Assembly: GCF_000959365.1 (NCBI RefSeq)
Contig: NZ_CP009555.1
Location: 248,001-312,000, forward strand
Source: Burkholderia oklahomensis C6786
GTDB taxonomy: Bacteria; Pseudomonadota; Gammaproteobacteria; Burkholderiales; Burkholderiaceae
Direction of reading: 5' to 3'
DNA length: 64,000 nt
The notes beneath the pieces are model-generated. The model searched no databases and had not been told where the DNA came from. It was given only the letters and a program-made list of their open reading frames with translations. Both the position numbers and the translations under genes were made by a program. Numbering within the stretch: the first letter of the stretch is position 1; each line of letters starts with the position of its first letter. Positions 48,310-56,283 of the stretch are shown here, piece after piece.

Positions 48310-48400
48310 CGCCTTCGAACTTCGGCACGGCCACCGCCAGCACGCCGGCCGCGATCACGCCAACCACACCCGCGAGCGTTTTCTTCGGAACCTTAATCAT
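48276..48400 (-). pseudogene. phage endolysin N-terminal remnant
   Basis: From the ATG at 48398-48400 the frame reads a signal-anchor-like hydrophobic segment (TLAGVVGVIAAGVLAVAVP) and then KFEGVKRVGYLDPIGI, the start of phage T4/P22-type lysozyme with the catalytic-region glutamate. It ends at the junction with the superoxide dismutase remnant; the rest of the enzyme is absent. Its start overlaps the holin gene end. Confidence 0.75.
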
Positions 48401-48587
48401 GCTTGCCCCACGACGGCCCTTGTTTTTGATCCGGTAGTAGCCACTGAAGGCAGATGTAGCCGCCCGTCGGAATCGATACGAGCAGCGACATCCACCAGTT
48501 CGCGTCGAGCACGAATGCCGACAGCCACAGCGACGACGCTACTGGCGGGGCGCTCTTCGCTGCGCTCGCCGAAATTTCGCCTTTCAC
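48393..48587 (-). CDS. putative phage holin
   Basis: 64 residues from a GTG at 48585-48587. One or two hydrophobic stretches (SSLWLSAFVLDANWWMSLLVSI and GGYICLQWLL) and the position just before an endolysin, overlapping it by eight bases, suggest a holin. No specific family is recognised, and it has no functional endolysin to serve. Confidence 0.5.
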   Translation of the reverse strand: MKGEISASAAKSAPPVASSLWLSAFVLDANWWMSLLVSIPTGGYICLQWLLPDQKQGPSWGKHD

Positions 48588-48919
48588 ATTGCCCCTAAAT
48601 AAAAATGCCGTTCAAGTCACCTCGGACGACACTCAAAACACGCACTCGACATCACAAACAGCCAATATCATTAACAGCAAACAGATTGATCCACTGTCTT
48701 AATAGAACATAGTTATTAATTCGACCCCGCTACAAATACCCCCCTCTAACACCTACCATAATTGGTAGCCTTCAATCAACGCCACCACGCCCTATCATCT
48801 ATATACGCGGCAGTTCCATTCTGGAAATTCAACGGGCAGCATGCCTTGATTGTTGACATCCTCGCCACAATGGAATGGTGAACCATTTTAAAATCAATTA
48901 ATTTTTTTGGAGAAAAGAA
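48588..48919. other. AT-rich intergenic region
   Basis: 332 bases, much richer in A/T than the flanks, with no supported gene. It probably carries the promoter of the lectin-like gene at 48920. Confidence 0.5.
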
Positions 48920-49219
48920 ATGGCCGATTCTCGGATTATATGGGGTTCCGTCAATGCAGATGGAACCATCAAAAGTGGCAGCGGAAACTTCGCCGTCGAA
49001 AGAATCGATACGGGGAAATACACCGTCTCTTTCAATGCTGGCTTCTCGACAGTTCCTGCAGTCGTTGCAACCCAAAACAATTACGGCGGCACCAACGAAA
49101 GCAATTTGGATGGCGTAGCCGTTCCGTTCGTCAACCAGAATTCCTTCCAGGCCAACACGGGCGACGGCGGAGGAAAACCCCAAAACAGGAGCTTTGGATT
49201 TATTGCGATCGGCTTCTGA
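48920..49219 (+). CDS. small beta-rich (tail-fibre-tip or lectin-like) protein of foreign base composition
   Basis: 99 residues. GTIKSGSGNFAVERIDTGKYTVSFNAGF and VPAVVATQNNYGG, then FGFIAIGF at the end, is the pattern of C-terminal binding domains of phage tail fibres and related secreted lectin-like modules (GTI..GSG.F.V....G.Y.V.F...F...P.V). Here the domain stands alone as a gene with a strong GGAG site, and no signal peptide is seen. Its base composition and Asn/Lys use are unlike the genome, so it was acquired. Function unknown; it may be a phage moron. Confidence 0.6.
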   Translation: MADSRIIWGSVNADGTIKSGSGNFAVERIDTGKYTVSFNAGFSTVPAVVATQNNYGGTNESNLDGVAVPFVNQNSFQANTGDGGGKPQNRSFGFIAIGF

Positions 49220-49407
49220 AGACTCCGCAAAAATCGTTGCATTGATCCTTGCCCGAGGATTCGAGGAAATTTATATCGATATATTCCCTGTCGCACCCTT
49301 GGGTAAGGACGGCACACATCGACTGTTTCAACGGATTACCGATGCCGGTTGAGATAGTCGCTCTCGTCGACTGTAAGCAGCCTCTGCTACGAATGACCTG
49401 CACGGCA

Positions 49408-50280
49408 CTATTCTGTCGACGGGATCACAAGGTTGATTTTCTTCGCCTGCTTCTTGCCGTGACCGGCCTTCGCCTTGCCCTTGTTGCCGGCGTTGAGCGC
49501 GACTTCCGTCTCCCAACTGCGGCCGGCGTATTCGTGCGTCACCGACTCGACGAGGAAGTCGCCGTCCGCGTCGCGCTTGAAACCCGTCAAGGTCACGGTC
49601 TTCTCCGCCGCCACGTCGGCGGCGGCCGAGCATCCGCAATCGGTTCGTGGCCGTGTGCCGGTTGAGCTTCGCCAGACGCGCGGATGCAGCGGCCTTCGCG
49701 GCCTTCGCCGCCTGCGGGCTCGCGAACGCGTGCCGCTCGGTGTGCACGGCCGCCGCACCGGGCGGCGCCTTCGGATTCGGGATGACGAGATCGATCTTCT
49801 TACCCGACTTCGCGTCATGCACCTTCGTGCGCGCGGCCGCGAAGCTCGCGCGATCCGGAAACGCAATCCCGTAATCGATCAGCCGATCCGGCTTGAGCAC
49901 GAGCGACGGCAGCGCCTTGCCGCTCGCGCTCTTGCCGCCGCCGATCGGCATCACGATCAGCTTGCCGGCCTTCACGGTCGCGGTCGCCCCGTACTGCCGC
50001 GCGATCCGCGTGACGAAGTGCAAGTCGCTCTCGCCGAACTGGTCCGCACGCGGCACGACAACGTCGATCGAGCACGCGGCGGCCCACTTGTTGCGACGCG
50101 CGATGTCGCCGACGACATCGGCGAGCTTCGCATTCGACCAGTTGCCATCGCGGTTTGTCTTCGACGTCGCGCGCAGGTTCGCCGATCGATTGCGAGTCAC
50201 CACCGTCGCCGGCGGCCCGCGCAACACGATCTCGTCGATCGCATACTCGCCGAGCGCCGACAGGCCCTGATCCTTGCACT
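49408..50280 (-). pseudogene. P2-type late control protein D (gpD), broken at both ends
   Basis: Family sequence runs from about 50280 (LSALGEYAIDEIVLRGPPATV) through KLADVVGDIARRNKWAAACSIDVVVPRADQFGESDLHFVTRIARQYGA to RHTATNRLRMLGR. At about 49630 the frame shifts, and VAAEKTVTLTGFKRDADGDFLVESVTHEYAGRSW continues to the stop at 49408. The N-terminal part is missing. gpD is a tail-spike hub protein of Myoviridae-type phages. Confidence 0.8.
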
Positions 50281-50328
50281 TCTTTGTTCATAGTTGCCGG
50301 CGTGACGACATGAAGTACTATTTCCACG

Positions 50329-50367
50329 GCAGCGAAGCGTCGTATTGACAAAAAGATGCTTCGCTGC
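50329..50367. repeat. 10-bp inverted repeat at the gpD/isochorismatase junction
   Basis: GCAGCGAAGC at 50329-50338 and GCTTCGCTGC at 50358-50367 are perfect complements with a 19-base A/T-richer spacer. It lies just upstream of the isochorismatase-like transcription unit, at the edge of the prophage fragment; operator or recombination scar. Confidence 0.55.
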
Positions 50368-50425
50368 GTTCGACGTTCTCAGGTTGAGAATATGAACCGC
50401 ATGCCGAAGCAAAGGAGACGTATAA

Positions 50426-50473
50426 ATGGAGGCAGTAGCGTTGCCAGCGACTATTGGGTGGCGTCAGTCATGA
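50426..50473 (+). CDS. 15-residue leader ORF
   Basis: MEAVALPATIGWRQS, preceded by the strongest ribosome site nearby (AAAGGAGACGTATAA). Its TGA overlaps the ATG of the isochorismatase-like gene (ATGA at 50470-50473). This suggests that the main gene is translated by re-initiation. No regulatory motif such as codon runs is seen in the peptide. Confidence 0.5.
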   Translation: MEAVALPATIGWRQS

Positions 50474-51141
50474 ATCCGGAAAACGTATTAGATAGCGCAA
50501 TGGCAGCCGGCGCGAGTCCCGGCGGCAGCGGGAACGACGGGATCAGCAGCGCGTCCGCGCAGCGCATGAGTTCGCAGATTCCGGCAATCGTGCCGGCGCA
50601 AACCGCGCTTGTCGTCATGCATTATCAGACCGACATTCTCGGGCTCTTTCCATCGGTCGCACCGGCCTTGCTCGCCAATACGCGCAAGCTATGCGACGCG
50701 GCGCGGGCCAAAGGCGTCAGCGTCTATTTCGCCAACCTCCGGTTCAGTCCGGGCTATCCGGAGGTCAGTCCATTGAACAAGAATGGACAGGGAATCAAGC
50801 AACTTGGCCTTTTCGTCGACGACGGGACCTCGCCGGAATTAGGCCGGCAGGCCAGTGAACCGGTCATCATCGCGCATCGCGCCAGCGTGTTCTTCGGCAC
50901 CGATCTGCAGGCACGGCTTTTCGCACAAGGTATCGATTCGCTGATCATGGTCGGCATTGCGTCGACCGGCGTCGTGCTGTCGTCGGTCGCGTATGCGAGC
51001 GACGCGGACTTCCGCTTGTACACGGTCAAGGATTGCTGTTACGACCCGGATCAGGTGGTCCATGAACATCTGTTCTCCACCGCATTCGATTCGCGCACCA
51101 CGGTGCTGTCGCTCGCGGATGCCTTGCTGCTGCTCGCCTAG
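50470..51141 (+). CDS. isochorismatase-like protein lacking the usual catalytic triad
   Basis: 223 residues. The fold is that of cysteine hydrolases: an N-terminal ALVVMHYQTDILG strand, VSVYFANLRFSPGYP, and MVGIASTGVVLSSVAYASDADFRLYTVKDCC. The usual Asp-Lys-Cys triad appears as His51, Arg137 and Val168 by eye alignment. It belongs either to a divergent group with other chemistry or to a non-catalytic one. The first 35 residues are Ser/Gly-rich and not conserved-looking. It sits inside the prophage area, opposite to phage gene direction. Confidence 0.75.
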   Translation: MNPENVLDSAMAAGASPGGSGNDGISSASAQRMSSQIPAIVPAQTALVVMHYQTDILGLFPSVAPALLANTRKLCDAARAKGVSVYFANLRFSPGYPEVSPLNKNGQGIKQLGLFVDDGTSPELGRQASEPVIIAHRASVFFGTDLQARLFAQGIDSLIMVGIASTGVVLSSVAYASDADFRLYTVKDCCYDPDQVVHEHLFSTAFDSRTTVLSLADALLLLA

Positions 51142-51354
51142 ACGTTCGACGTCCGCGCTGAAGCAAACCCGGGCCGGTCGAGTGACGGATAGCTCGCCGA
51201 TGCGGCAGACCGGTTATGGCCGCGAAGCGCCTGTCGTGACGGCAAGCGCGCGATCCGACGTCGACGCTCGTTGCAAATCTTCGAGAAATGTCCGTCCCCG
51301 CTGTGTCACAATCAAAATCGTCATTTCCTGAACCACGACACCGAGGGGGCACGC

Positions 51355-51702
51355 ATGAGCGCGAAAGTGACCTATCTTGTCAGCATCTTTATTGGCGCCC
51401 CAACAGAGCAGCATAGAAAAATCAAGGACATCGCGGCGCAGCTTTCTGGCAACGATTACGAGTTCTTGCATCTTCATCAAATGGGCGCGTTCCTGGTGCT
51501 CAACACTGATCGAGGCGCCAGGGAGCTAGCGAATGCACTTGCGACGGCAACCGCATCGGACGATCGAATATTCATCTGCGAAATCGGTCAGGACTGGCAC
51601 GCGCTTGGCTTAAACAAGGCTGCCTACTGGTTGCAGAACCATCTGGCAACGAAGACGCAGACGCCATCCGCCAAAAAAGGAAATCCATTCGGCGACGCTT
51701 GA
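51355..51702 (+). CDS. hypothetical protein
   Basis: 115 residues from the ATG at 51355 (GAGGGGG upstream). SAKVTYLVSIFIGAPTEQHRKIKDIAAQLSG begins like a small alpha/beta domain, with later ALATATASDDRIFICEIGQDWHALGL and a basic tail. I do not recognise the family. It lies between the isochorismatase-like gene and the integrase remnant, with a terminator at 51914-51940 downstream. Confidence 0.55.
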   Translation: MSAKVTYLVSIFIGAPTEQHRKIKDIAAQLSGNDYEFLHLHQMGAFLVLNTDRGARELANALATATASDDRIFICEIGQDWHALGLNKAAYWLQNHLATKTQTPSAKKGNPFGDA

Positions 51703-51913
51703 TTGGGCCCGAAACGACCTCACGGGCTCCCGTCGATCAAGGATGCCCCGTCCCTCCTCAAAGCAACTTTGCAAGAGCGTCAGTTTTTTCGATTTCAATA
51801 CGTCGAAGATGGGTGATTGGTGCCCGCCCCGTAGTTCAGGAGATGGAGTGGGAGCTGGAAGCCCTGTCCAGCAAGCCTCTCACTCCGTGCTGTAGCAAAT
51901 TTGCAGCACGCCC

Positions 51914-51940
51914 CCAAAGCCCGCTACCAGCGGGCTTTGG
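51914..51940. terminator. intrinsic terminator
   Basis: CCAAAGCCCGC at 51914-51924 and GCGGGCTTTGG at 51930-51940 form an 11-bp perfect stem with a TACCA loop, followed by CTTTT on the plus strand. It would end transcripts of the small hypothetical gene upstream. Confidence 0.8.
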
Positions 51941-51959
51941 CTTTTCCGATCTTGGCTCG

Positions 51960-52460
51960 TTCCAGTCCCAATTGCAAAACTGCTTTCGGTGTCGATGACG
52001 CGGCAGTACCTGTAACCCGCCAGATAAGGCTCTGACCGGTCACGCTGGCGAACGGCGTCGCGGCAGGCCCGCAAAGCGCGGATGAACACCGCGAACCGGA
52101 TCGCCGCCCATCGGGCCACACGTTTCGTCGGGCTCACGCGCCTTTCGTACTCGCGCATCACGTCCGCATCAGTGTGTGCGTCGTTCCCGGCTGATCTTCC
52201 CGATGGTGATCTCGTGTTCTTTCGCGGTCGCCCACGCTACCGCATCGGCTTTGCTCTTGAACGTCTCCGACTGGCCAGCGCCCAGGCGGCGTACCTGCGC
52301 AGGCCCCCCGTTTCGGGTATGTCGCCGTCTCGCCCTCTGGTACAAATCGTGGTGCCGTGGTGCCGTGGTGCAAGCCTGGTGCACGCGGGTGCAAAAACGG
52401 CTCGATATGACTACCTGGGCAACGGCACGAATAGCCCTGCTGGATTGGGTTTACGGCAGA
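51960..52460 (-). pseudogene. tyrosine-recombinase (phage integrase) N-terminal remnant
   Basis: Fragments in several frames of the minus strand: QSETFKSKADAVAWATAKEHEITIGKI (the arm-type DNA-binding region with its typical KSKADAVAWA helix) near 52190-52330, then MREYERRVSPTKRVARWAAIRFAVF near 52080-52160. No catalytic domain (R...HxxR...Y) remains. It lies directly beside the 3' end of tRNA-Leu, the usual place for the integrase of a tRNA-integrated phage. Confidence 0.7.
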
Positions 52461-52487
52461 TAGGATCGGCGAGGCTACAGAGTTGGT

Positions 52488-52832
52488 TGGTGCCGGGGAC
52501 CGGACTTGAACCGGCAAGCCAATTAAGGCGGCGGATTTTCGTCACACTGCTTCTTTCGAAGCCGGCGCCGTGCGACGCCGTTCGTGCGCTGGACTATGCC
52601 TTCGCCGTCGTCCGAACGCGGTTTTCACCGCGTAGACCTTAGGCGCCCCCCGTCTAGTCTCTACACCTTCCCCGCCGCCGCTTTCACGGCCGCCGCGGGG
52701 CTTGGCTCGGCGTTGCCTCGGCGCGTCGCGCGCCAGGGGTTTCGCCGAATTTGAAGGGTTCTGCACCAGCCGTTTCCGACCGGGCACTCAATCGTTTAAG
52801 TCCGCTATGTTTACCAATTTCATCACCCCGGC
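52488..52832 (-). tRNA. tRNA-Leu(UAA) interrupted by a group I intron
   Basis: Exon 1 is 52832-52798 (35 nt, starting GCCGGGG and ending ...GCGGACTT). Exon 2 is 52539-52488 (52 nt, AAAATCCGC...CCGGCACCA). Joined they give an 87-nt class II tRNA: 7-bp acceptor stem GCCGGGG/CCCCGGC, anticodon stem GCGGA/TCCGC with loop CTTAAAA (anticodon TAA), long variable arm, T arm GCCGG-TTCAAGT-CCGGT, and encoded CCA. The intron interrupts the anticodon after its first base. It decodes UUA and UUG leucine codons. Its 3' end abuts the prophage remnant. Confidence 0.93.
52540..52797 (-). ncRNA. group I self-splicing intron in tRNA-Leu(UAA)
   Basis: 258 nt. The 5' exon ends in U, which can pair as U.G in a P1 helix (ACTT with GAGT), and the last intron base is G, both rules of group I introns. 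Core blocks are recognisable: TCAAATTCGGCGAAACC, GGCAACGCCGAGCCAAGC, GAGACTAGACGG and GGCATAGTCC, where GACTA and TAGTC make P7. From memory these blocks are nearly the same as in the small Azoarcus tRNA-Ile intron of the IC3 group. No homing endonuclease frame is present. Confidence 0.92.
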
Positions 52833-53023
52833 AAGGGCGGACCGCATTCTACCACCGGTCCGGTCCCTCAATACGCTTTCGTCGCCCAATCCCTTCGCGC
52901 TAAACCCCTAGCCCACAGCGATCCCATCAAAACGCCCCGTCGACAACGACTCGCCCGAGTCTTCCATCATCCACCACCCGCCCTAATTCGTCAGACGTCA
53001 CCCTTCCTATCGCCGGCGATCCA

Positions 53024-53134
53024 CCGTCATCAGTTCTTCATCGACGGTCCCGATAATCCCGTCGACGAAAACGTTTACACGCATCCACCGCACGCTTCAT
53101 GACGCCGACCATCAAAGACGTCGCCGCGCTCGCC
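53024..53134. repeat. duplicated segment, copy A (lacI operator and first 12 codons)
   Basis: This stretch is repeated with few changes at 57031-57136. It covers CGTCATCAGTTCTTCATCGA, the GTCGACGAAAACGTTTACA operator region, the start codon and the codons for MTPTIKDVAALA of the LacI regulator. Confidence 0.9.
53069..53076. promoter_or_regulatory. LacI-type operator core AAACGTTT upstream of lacI-family gene
   Basis: Palindromic AAACGTTT with a central CG, the core of many LacI-family sites, 30 bases before the regulator's start. Autoregulation of the ABC operon is likely. Confidence 0.55.
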
Positions 53135-54124
53135 GGCTGTTCGATCGCCACCGTGTCGCGCGCGATCAACGCGCCGCATACGGTCAGTCCCATGGCGCTC
53201 GAAAAGATCCGCGCCGCGATCGACACGCTGCGCTTCCGCCCGAACCCGCTCGGCCGGCAGTTGCGCAGCGACCGCACGCAACTGATCGGCGTCGTGCTGC
53301 CGACGCTCGCGAATCCGGTGTTCGCCGAATGTCTGCAAGGCGTCGACGAGCTCGCGACGCAAGCCGGCTTCAAGCTGATCGTGATGTCGACCGAATACGA
53401 CGCCGCGCGCGAGCGTCACGCGATCGAGACGCTGCGCGCGCAGCGCGTCGAAGGGCTGATGCTGACCGTCGCCGACGCCGACGCGCATCCGCTCTTGGAC
53501 GAACTCGACCGCGACGGCCCGCTCTACGTGCTCATGCACAACGACACGCCGCATCGTCCGTCGGTCGCGGTCGACAATCGCCGCGCCGCGTATGACGGCG
53601 TGCGGATGCTGATCGAGCGCGGCCATCGGCGCGTGCTGATGCTCGCGGGCTCGCTCGACGCATCGGACCGCGCGCGGCAGCGCGTGCGCGGCTACGCGCA
53701 AGCGCTCGACGAGCACGGTCTCGATCCGCTGCCCGCGCTCGAAATCGACTTCAACACGCCGGCGCTGCCGAGCGCGATGCTCGCGCATCTGACCGCGCGC
53801 GCGACGCGGCCGACCGCGCTCTTCTGCAGCAACGACTGGCTCGCGATGGTCGTGATGCGCGGATTGCGCGACGCGCGCCTCGCGGTGCCCGACGACATCT
53901 CGGTGCTCGGCTTCGACGGCCTCGCGGTCGGCGAGCTGCTCGCGCCGCCGCTTTCGAGCGTCGCGACGCCGAATCGCGAGATCGGTCGCGCCGCGTGGCG
54001 GCGCCTCGCCGAGCGCATCGCCGGCGAGCGTCATCCGCGGCCCGCGCTGACGCTGCCGCACACGGTGCGCGAAGGCGCGACCGTCGCGCCGCCGCGCGAG
54101 ACGCGCATGTCTCGCATCGCATGA
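53099..54124 (+). CDS. LacI-family transcriptional regulator
   Basis: 341 residues. The helix-turn-helix (TIKDVAALAGCSIATVSRAIN, residues 4-24) and hinge helix (PNPLGRQLRS) are standard, followed by the periplasmic-binding-like effector domain. It heads an operon with an ABC importer and a phosphodiesterase, so its effector is probably the imported compound or its product. AAACGTTT elements before this gene, in the 56.9-kb gap and before the second permease gene are likely targets. Confidence 0.9.
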   Translation: MTPTIKDVAALAGCSIATVSRAINAPHTVSPMALEKIRAAIDTLRFRPNPLGRQLRSDRTQLIGVVLPTLANPVFAECLQGVDELATQAGFKLIVMSTEYDAARERHAIETLRAQRVEGLMLTVADADAHPLLDELDRDGPLYVLMHNDTPHRPSVAVDNRRAAYDGVRMLIERGHRRVLMLAGSLDASDRARQRVRGYAQALDEHGLDPLPALEIDFNTPALPSAMLAHLTARATRPTALFCSNDWLAMVVMRGLRDARLAVPDDISVLGFDGLAVGELLAPPLSSVATPNREIGRAAWRRLAERIAGERHPRPALTLPHTVREGATVAPPRETRMSRIA

Positions 54125-54170
54125 ATCCCGCTCTCGCCTTCGTTCGTTTTGCCCCTGCAAGGAGACCCTC

Positions 54171-55232
54171 GTGACCGTCCGCCGTTCGTCGTTCCCGCGC
54201 TCGCCGCTCGCCGCCGTGCGCCGCGCATGCGCCGCCGCGCTCATCCCGCTCGCGTCACTCGCGCTGTCGCTCGGCGCGTCCGCCGCGCACGCGGAAGAAA
54301 CCGCGATCTGCTACAACTGCCCGCCCGAATGGGCCGACTGGGCCGCGCAGATCGCGGCGATCAAGCAGAAGACCGGCATCCGCGTGCCGTTCGACAACAA
54401 GAACTCGGGCCAGGCAATCGCGCAACTGCTCGCCGAAGCGAAGAGCCCGGTCGCGGACGTCGTCTATCTCGGCGTGTCGTCGGCGTTCCAGGCGAAGGAC
54501 AAGGGCGTGATCGCGCCGTACAAGCCCGCGAACTGGAACGACATCCCCGCGAACATGAAGGACCCGCAGGGCTACTGGTTCGCGATCCACTCGGGCACGC
54601 TCGGCTTCTTCGTCAACAAGGACGCGCTCGACGGCAAGCCCGTGCCGCGTTCGTGGGCCGATCTGCTGAAGCCCGAGTACAAGGGCATGGTCGGCTATCT
54701 CGATCCGTCGAGCGCGTTCGTCGGCTACGCGGGCGCCGTCGCGGTGAACCAGGCGCTCGGCGGCAGCTTCGACAACTTCCAGCCCGCGCTCGACTGGTTC
54801 CGCAAGCTGAAGGCGAACCAGCCGATCGTGCCGAAGCAGACTGCGTATGCGCGCGCGCTGTCCGGCGAGATTCCGATCCTGCTCGGCTACGACTTCGACG
54901 CGTATCGCGCGAAATACAAGGACCACGCGAACGTCGAATTCGTGATTCCGAAGGAAGGCACGATTTCGGTGCCGTACGTGATGAGCCTCGTCAAGGGCGC
55001 GCCGCACGATGCGAACGGCAAGAAGGTGCTCGACTTCGTGCTGTCCGACGAAGGCCAGAAGCTGTGGGCGAGCGCGTATCTGCGGCCGGTGCGCGCGCAG
55101 GCGCTCACCGCCGATGCTGCCGCGAAGTTCCTGCCGGCGAGCGAGTACGCGCGGGCGAAGAGCGTCGACTTCGGCAAGCTCGCGGCCGGCCAGCAGGCGT
55201 TCGGCAAGCAGTATCTGCAAGTGATGCAATAA
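54171..55232 (+). CDS. ABC transporter periplasmic substrate-binding protein
   Basis: 353 residues. A long signal peptide (1-40, ending AAHA) is followed by a type 2 periplasmic-binding fold: AICYNCPPEWADWAAQIAAIKQKTG, VYLGVSSAFQAKDKGVIAPY, SWADLLKPEYKGMVGYLDPS. This is the family of iron(III)/spermidine/phosphonate-type binding proteins. The ligand is unknown; the linked phosphodiesterase points to a phosphodiester or phosphonate. GTG start with AAGGAGA upstream. Confidence 0.88.
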   Translation: MTVRRSSFPRSPLAAVRRACAAALIPLASLALSLGASAAHAEETAICYNCPPEWADWAAQIAAIKQKTGIRVPFDNKNSGQAIAQLLAEAKSPVADVVYLGVSSAFQAKDKGVIAPYKPANWNDIPANMKDPQGYWFAIHSGTLGFFVNKDALDGKPVPRSWADLLKPEYKGMVGYLDPSSAFVGYAGAVAVNQALGGSFDNFQPALDWFRKLKANQPIVPKQTAYARALSGEIPILLGYDFDAYRAKYKDHANVEFVIPKEGTISVPYVMSLVKGAPHDANGKKVLDFVLSDEGQKLWASAYLRPVRAQALTADAAAKFLPASEYARAKSVDFGKLAAGQQAFGKQYLQVMQ

Positions 55233-55284
55233 CCGGCCGATATCCGCCATCCGCTATCCGCCATCCGCACGAGTCGATATCACG

Positions 55285-56109
55285 ATGTCCGATCTCACGT
55301 TCCCGTCGCGCTGGCGCATCGCGCTGCTCGCGCCCGCGCTCGCCGTGTTCGTCGCGTTCTGGCTGCTGCCGATGGTCTCGCTCGCGCGGGTGTCGGGCAA
55401 CGGCGCGTTCGTCGACACGTATGTCGCACTGCTGTCGAACGCGCGCTACATGAAGAGCCTCGTGTCGACGGTCGCGCTGTCCGCGGCCGTCACGCTCGCG
55501 ACGCTCGCGCTGTCGACGATCGCCGGCCTCCTGCTCGCGCGCCGCGCGTTCGCGGGCAAGCGCACGCTGATCGCGCTGCTCACGTTTCCGCTCGCGTTTC
55601 CGGGCGTCGTCGTCGGCTTCATGGTGATCATGCTCGCCGGACGGCAGGGCCTCATCGGCATGCTGTCGCAGAAGCTCGTCGGCGATCGCTGGGTGTTCGC
55701 GTACTCGGTCGCGGGCCTCTTCGTCGGCTATCTGTACTTTTCGATTCCGCGCGTGATCGTCACCGTGATCGCGGCGGCGTCGAAGCTCGATCCGTCGCTC
55801 GAGGAGGCCGCGCGCTCCCTCGGTGCGTCGCCGTGGCACGTGCTGCGCGACATCGTGCTGCCCGCGCTCGCGCCGGGTCTCGTCGCCGCGGGCGCGATCT
55901 GCTTCGCGACCGCGATGGGCGCGTTCGGCACCGCGTTCACGCTCGCGACCGATCTCGACGTGCTGCCGATGACGATCTACACCGAGTTCACGCTGAACGC
56001 GAACATCGCGACGGCGGCCGGATTGTCGATCTTGCTCGGGATCGTCACGTGGGCGGTGCTTGCGCTCGCGCGCAATCTGACGGGCCAGGCGACGGCCGCA
56101 TCCGCTTGA
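55285..56109 (+). CDS. ABC transporter permease, first subunit
   Basis: 274 residues with six membrane helices. The EAARSLGASPWHVLRDIVLPALAPGL loop near 173-198 is the EAA motif that docks with the ATPase. Start at 55285, 52 bases after the binding-protein gene, in which the repeated ATCCGCC-type spacer is seen. It is separated from its partner permease by about 1 kb containing an opposite-strand peptide gene, which is unusual for such an operon. Confidence 0.9.
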   Translation: MSDLTFPSRWRIALLAPALAVFVAFWLLPMVSLARVSGNGAFVDTYVALLSNARYMKSLVSTVALSAAVTLATLALSTIAGLLLARRAFAGKRTLIALLTFPLAFPGVVVGFMVIMLAGRQGLIGMLSQKLVGDRWVFAYSVAGLFVGYLYFSIPRVIVTVIAAASKLDPSLEEAARSLGASPWHVLRDIVLPALAPGLVAAGAICFATAMGAFGTAFTLATDLDVLPMTIYTEFTLNANIATAAGLSILLGIVTWAVLALARNLTGQATAASA

Positions 56110-56283
56110 CGAAGACGCAATGGCGAACGGATCGTCGCCGCAATGGAAAGAAAAGGAAAGGAAGTCCGACGCGGGCCGCTTGGGTCGAGACGCCCGGACA
56201 GCGCGCCTCGTCCAGCCGCGTCGGATCGACGCGCCGCGGCCGAGCCCCCGGATGCGGGTATCGGCCGCGCGTCGCGCCGGCGG

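Larger units (their letters stand above)
44288..52487. mobile_element. decayed prophage next to tRNA-Leu(UAA), carrying a chromate-resistance segment
   Basis: Phage-derived fragments, all on the minus strand, are spread from a DNA adenine methylase remnant (44.3 kb) through endolysin and holin (48.3-48.6 kb) and gpD (49.4-50.3 kb) to an integrase remnant that abuts the 3' end of tRNA-Leu at 52488. Between them sit plus-strand accessory genes: a cupredoxin-chrB-chrA-SOD cluster, a lectin-like gene, an isochorismatase-like gene and a small unknown. No capsid, terminase or intact integrase remains. I could not find a second copy of the tRNA end, so the left limit is approximate. Confidence 0.7.

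Noticed and set aside
44288-52487. Insertion sequence or transposase as the agent that brought the chromate genes
   Set aside because: No transposase frame or terminal inverted repeats could be found near either edge of the chr segment.
52082-52642. 186-residue plus-strand frame across the integrase remnant and tRNA
   Set aside because: It reads through the tRNA-Leu gene and intron on the opposite strand and has no likeness to any protein.
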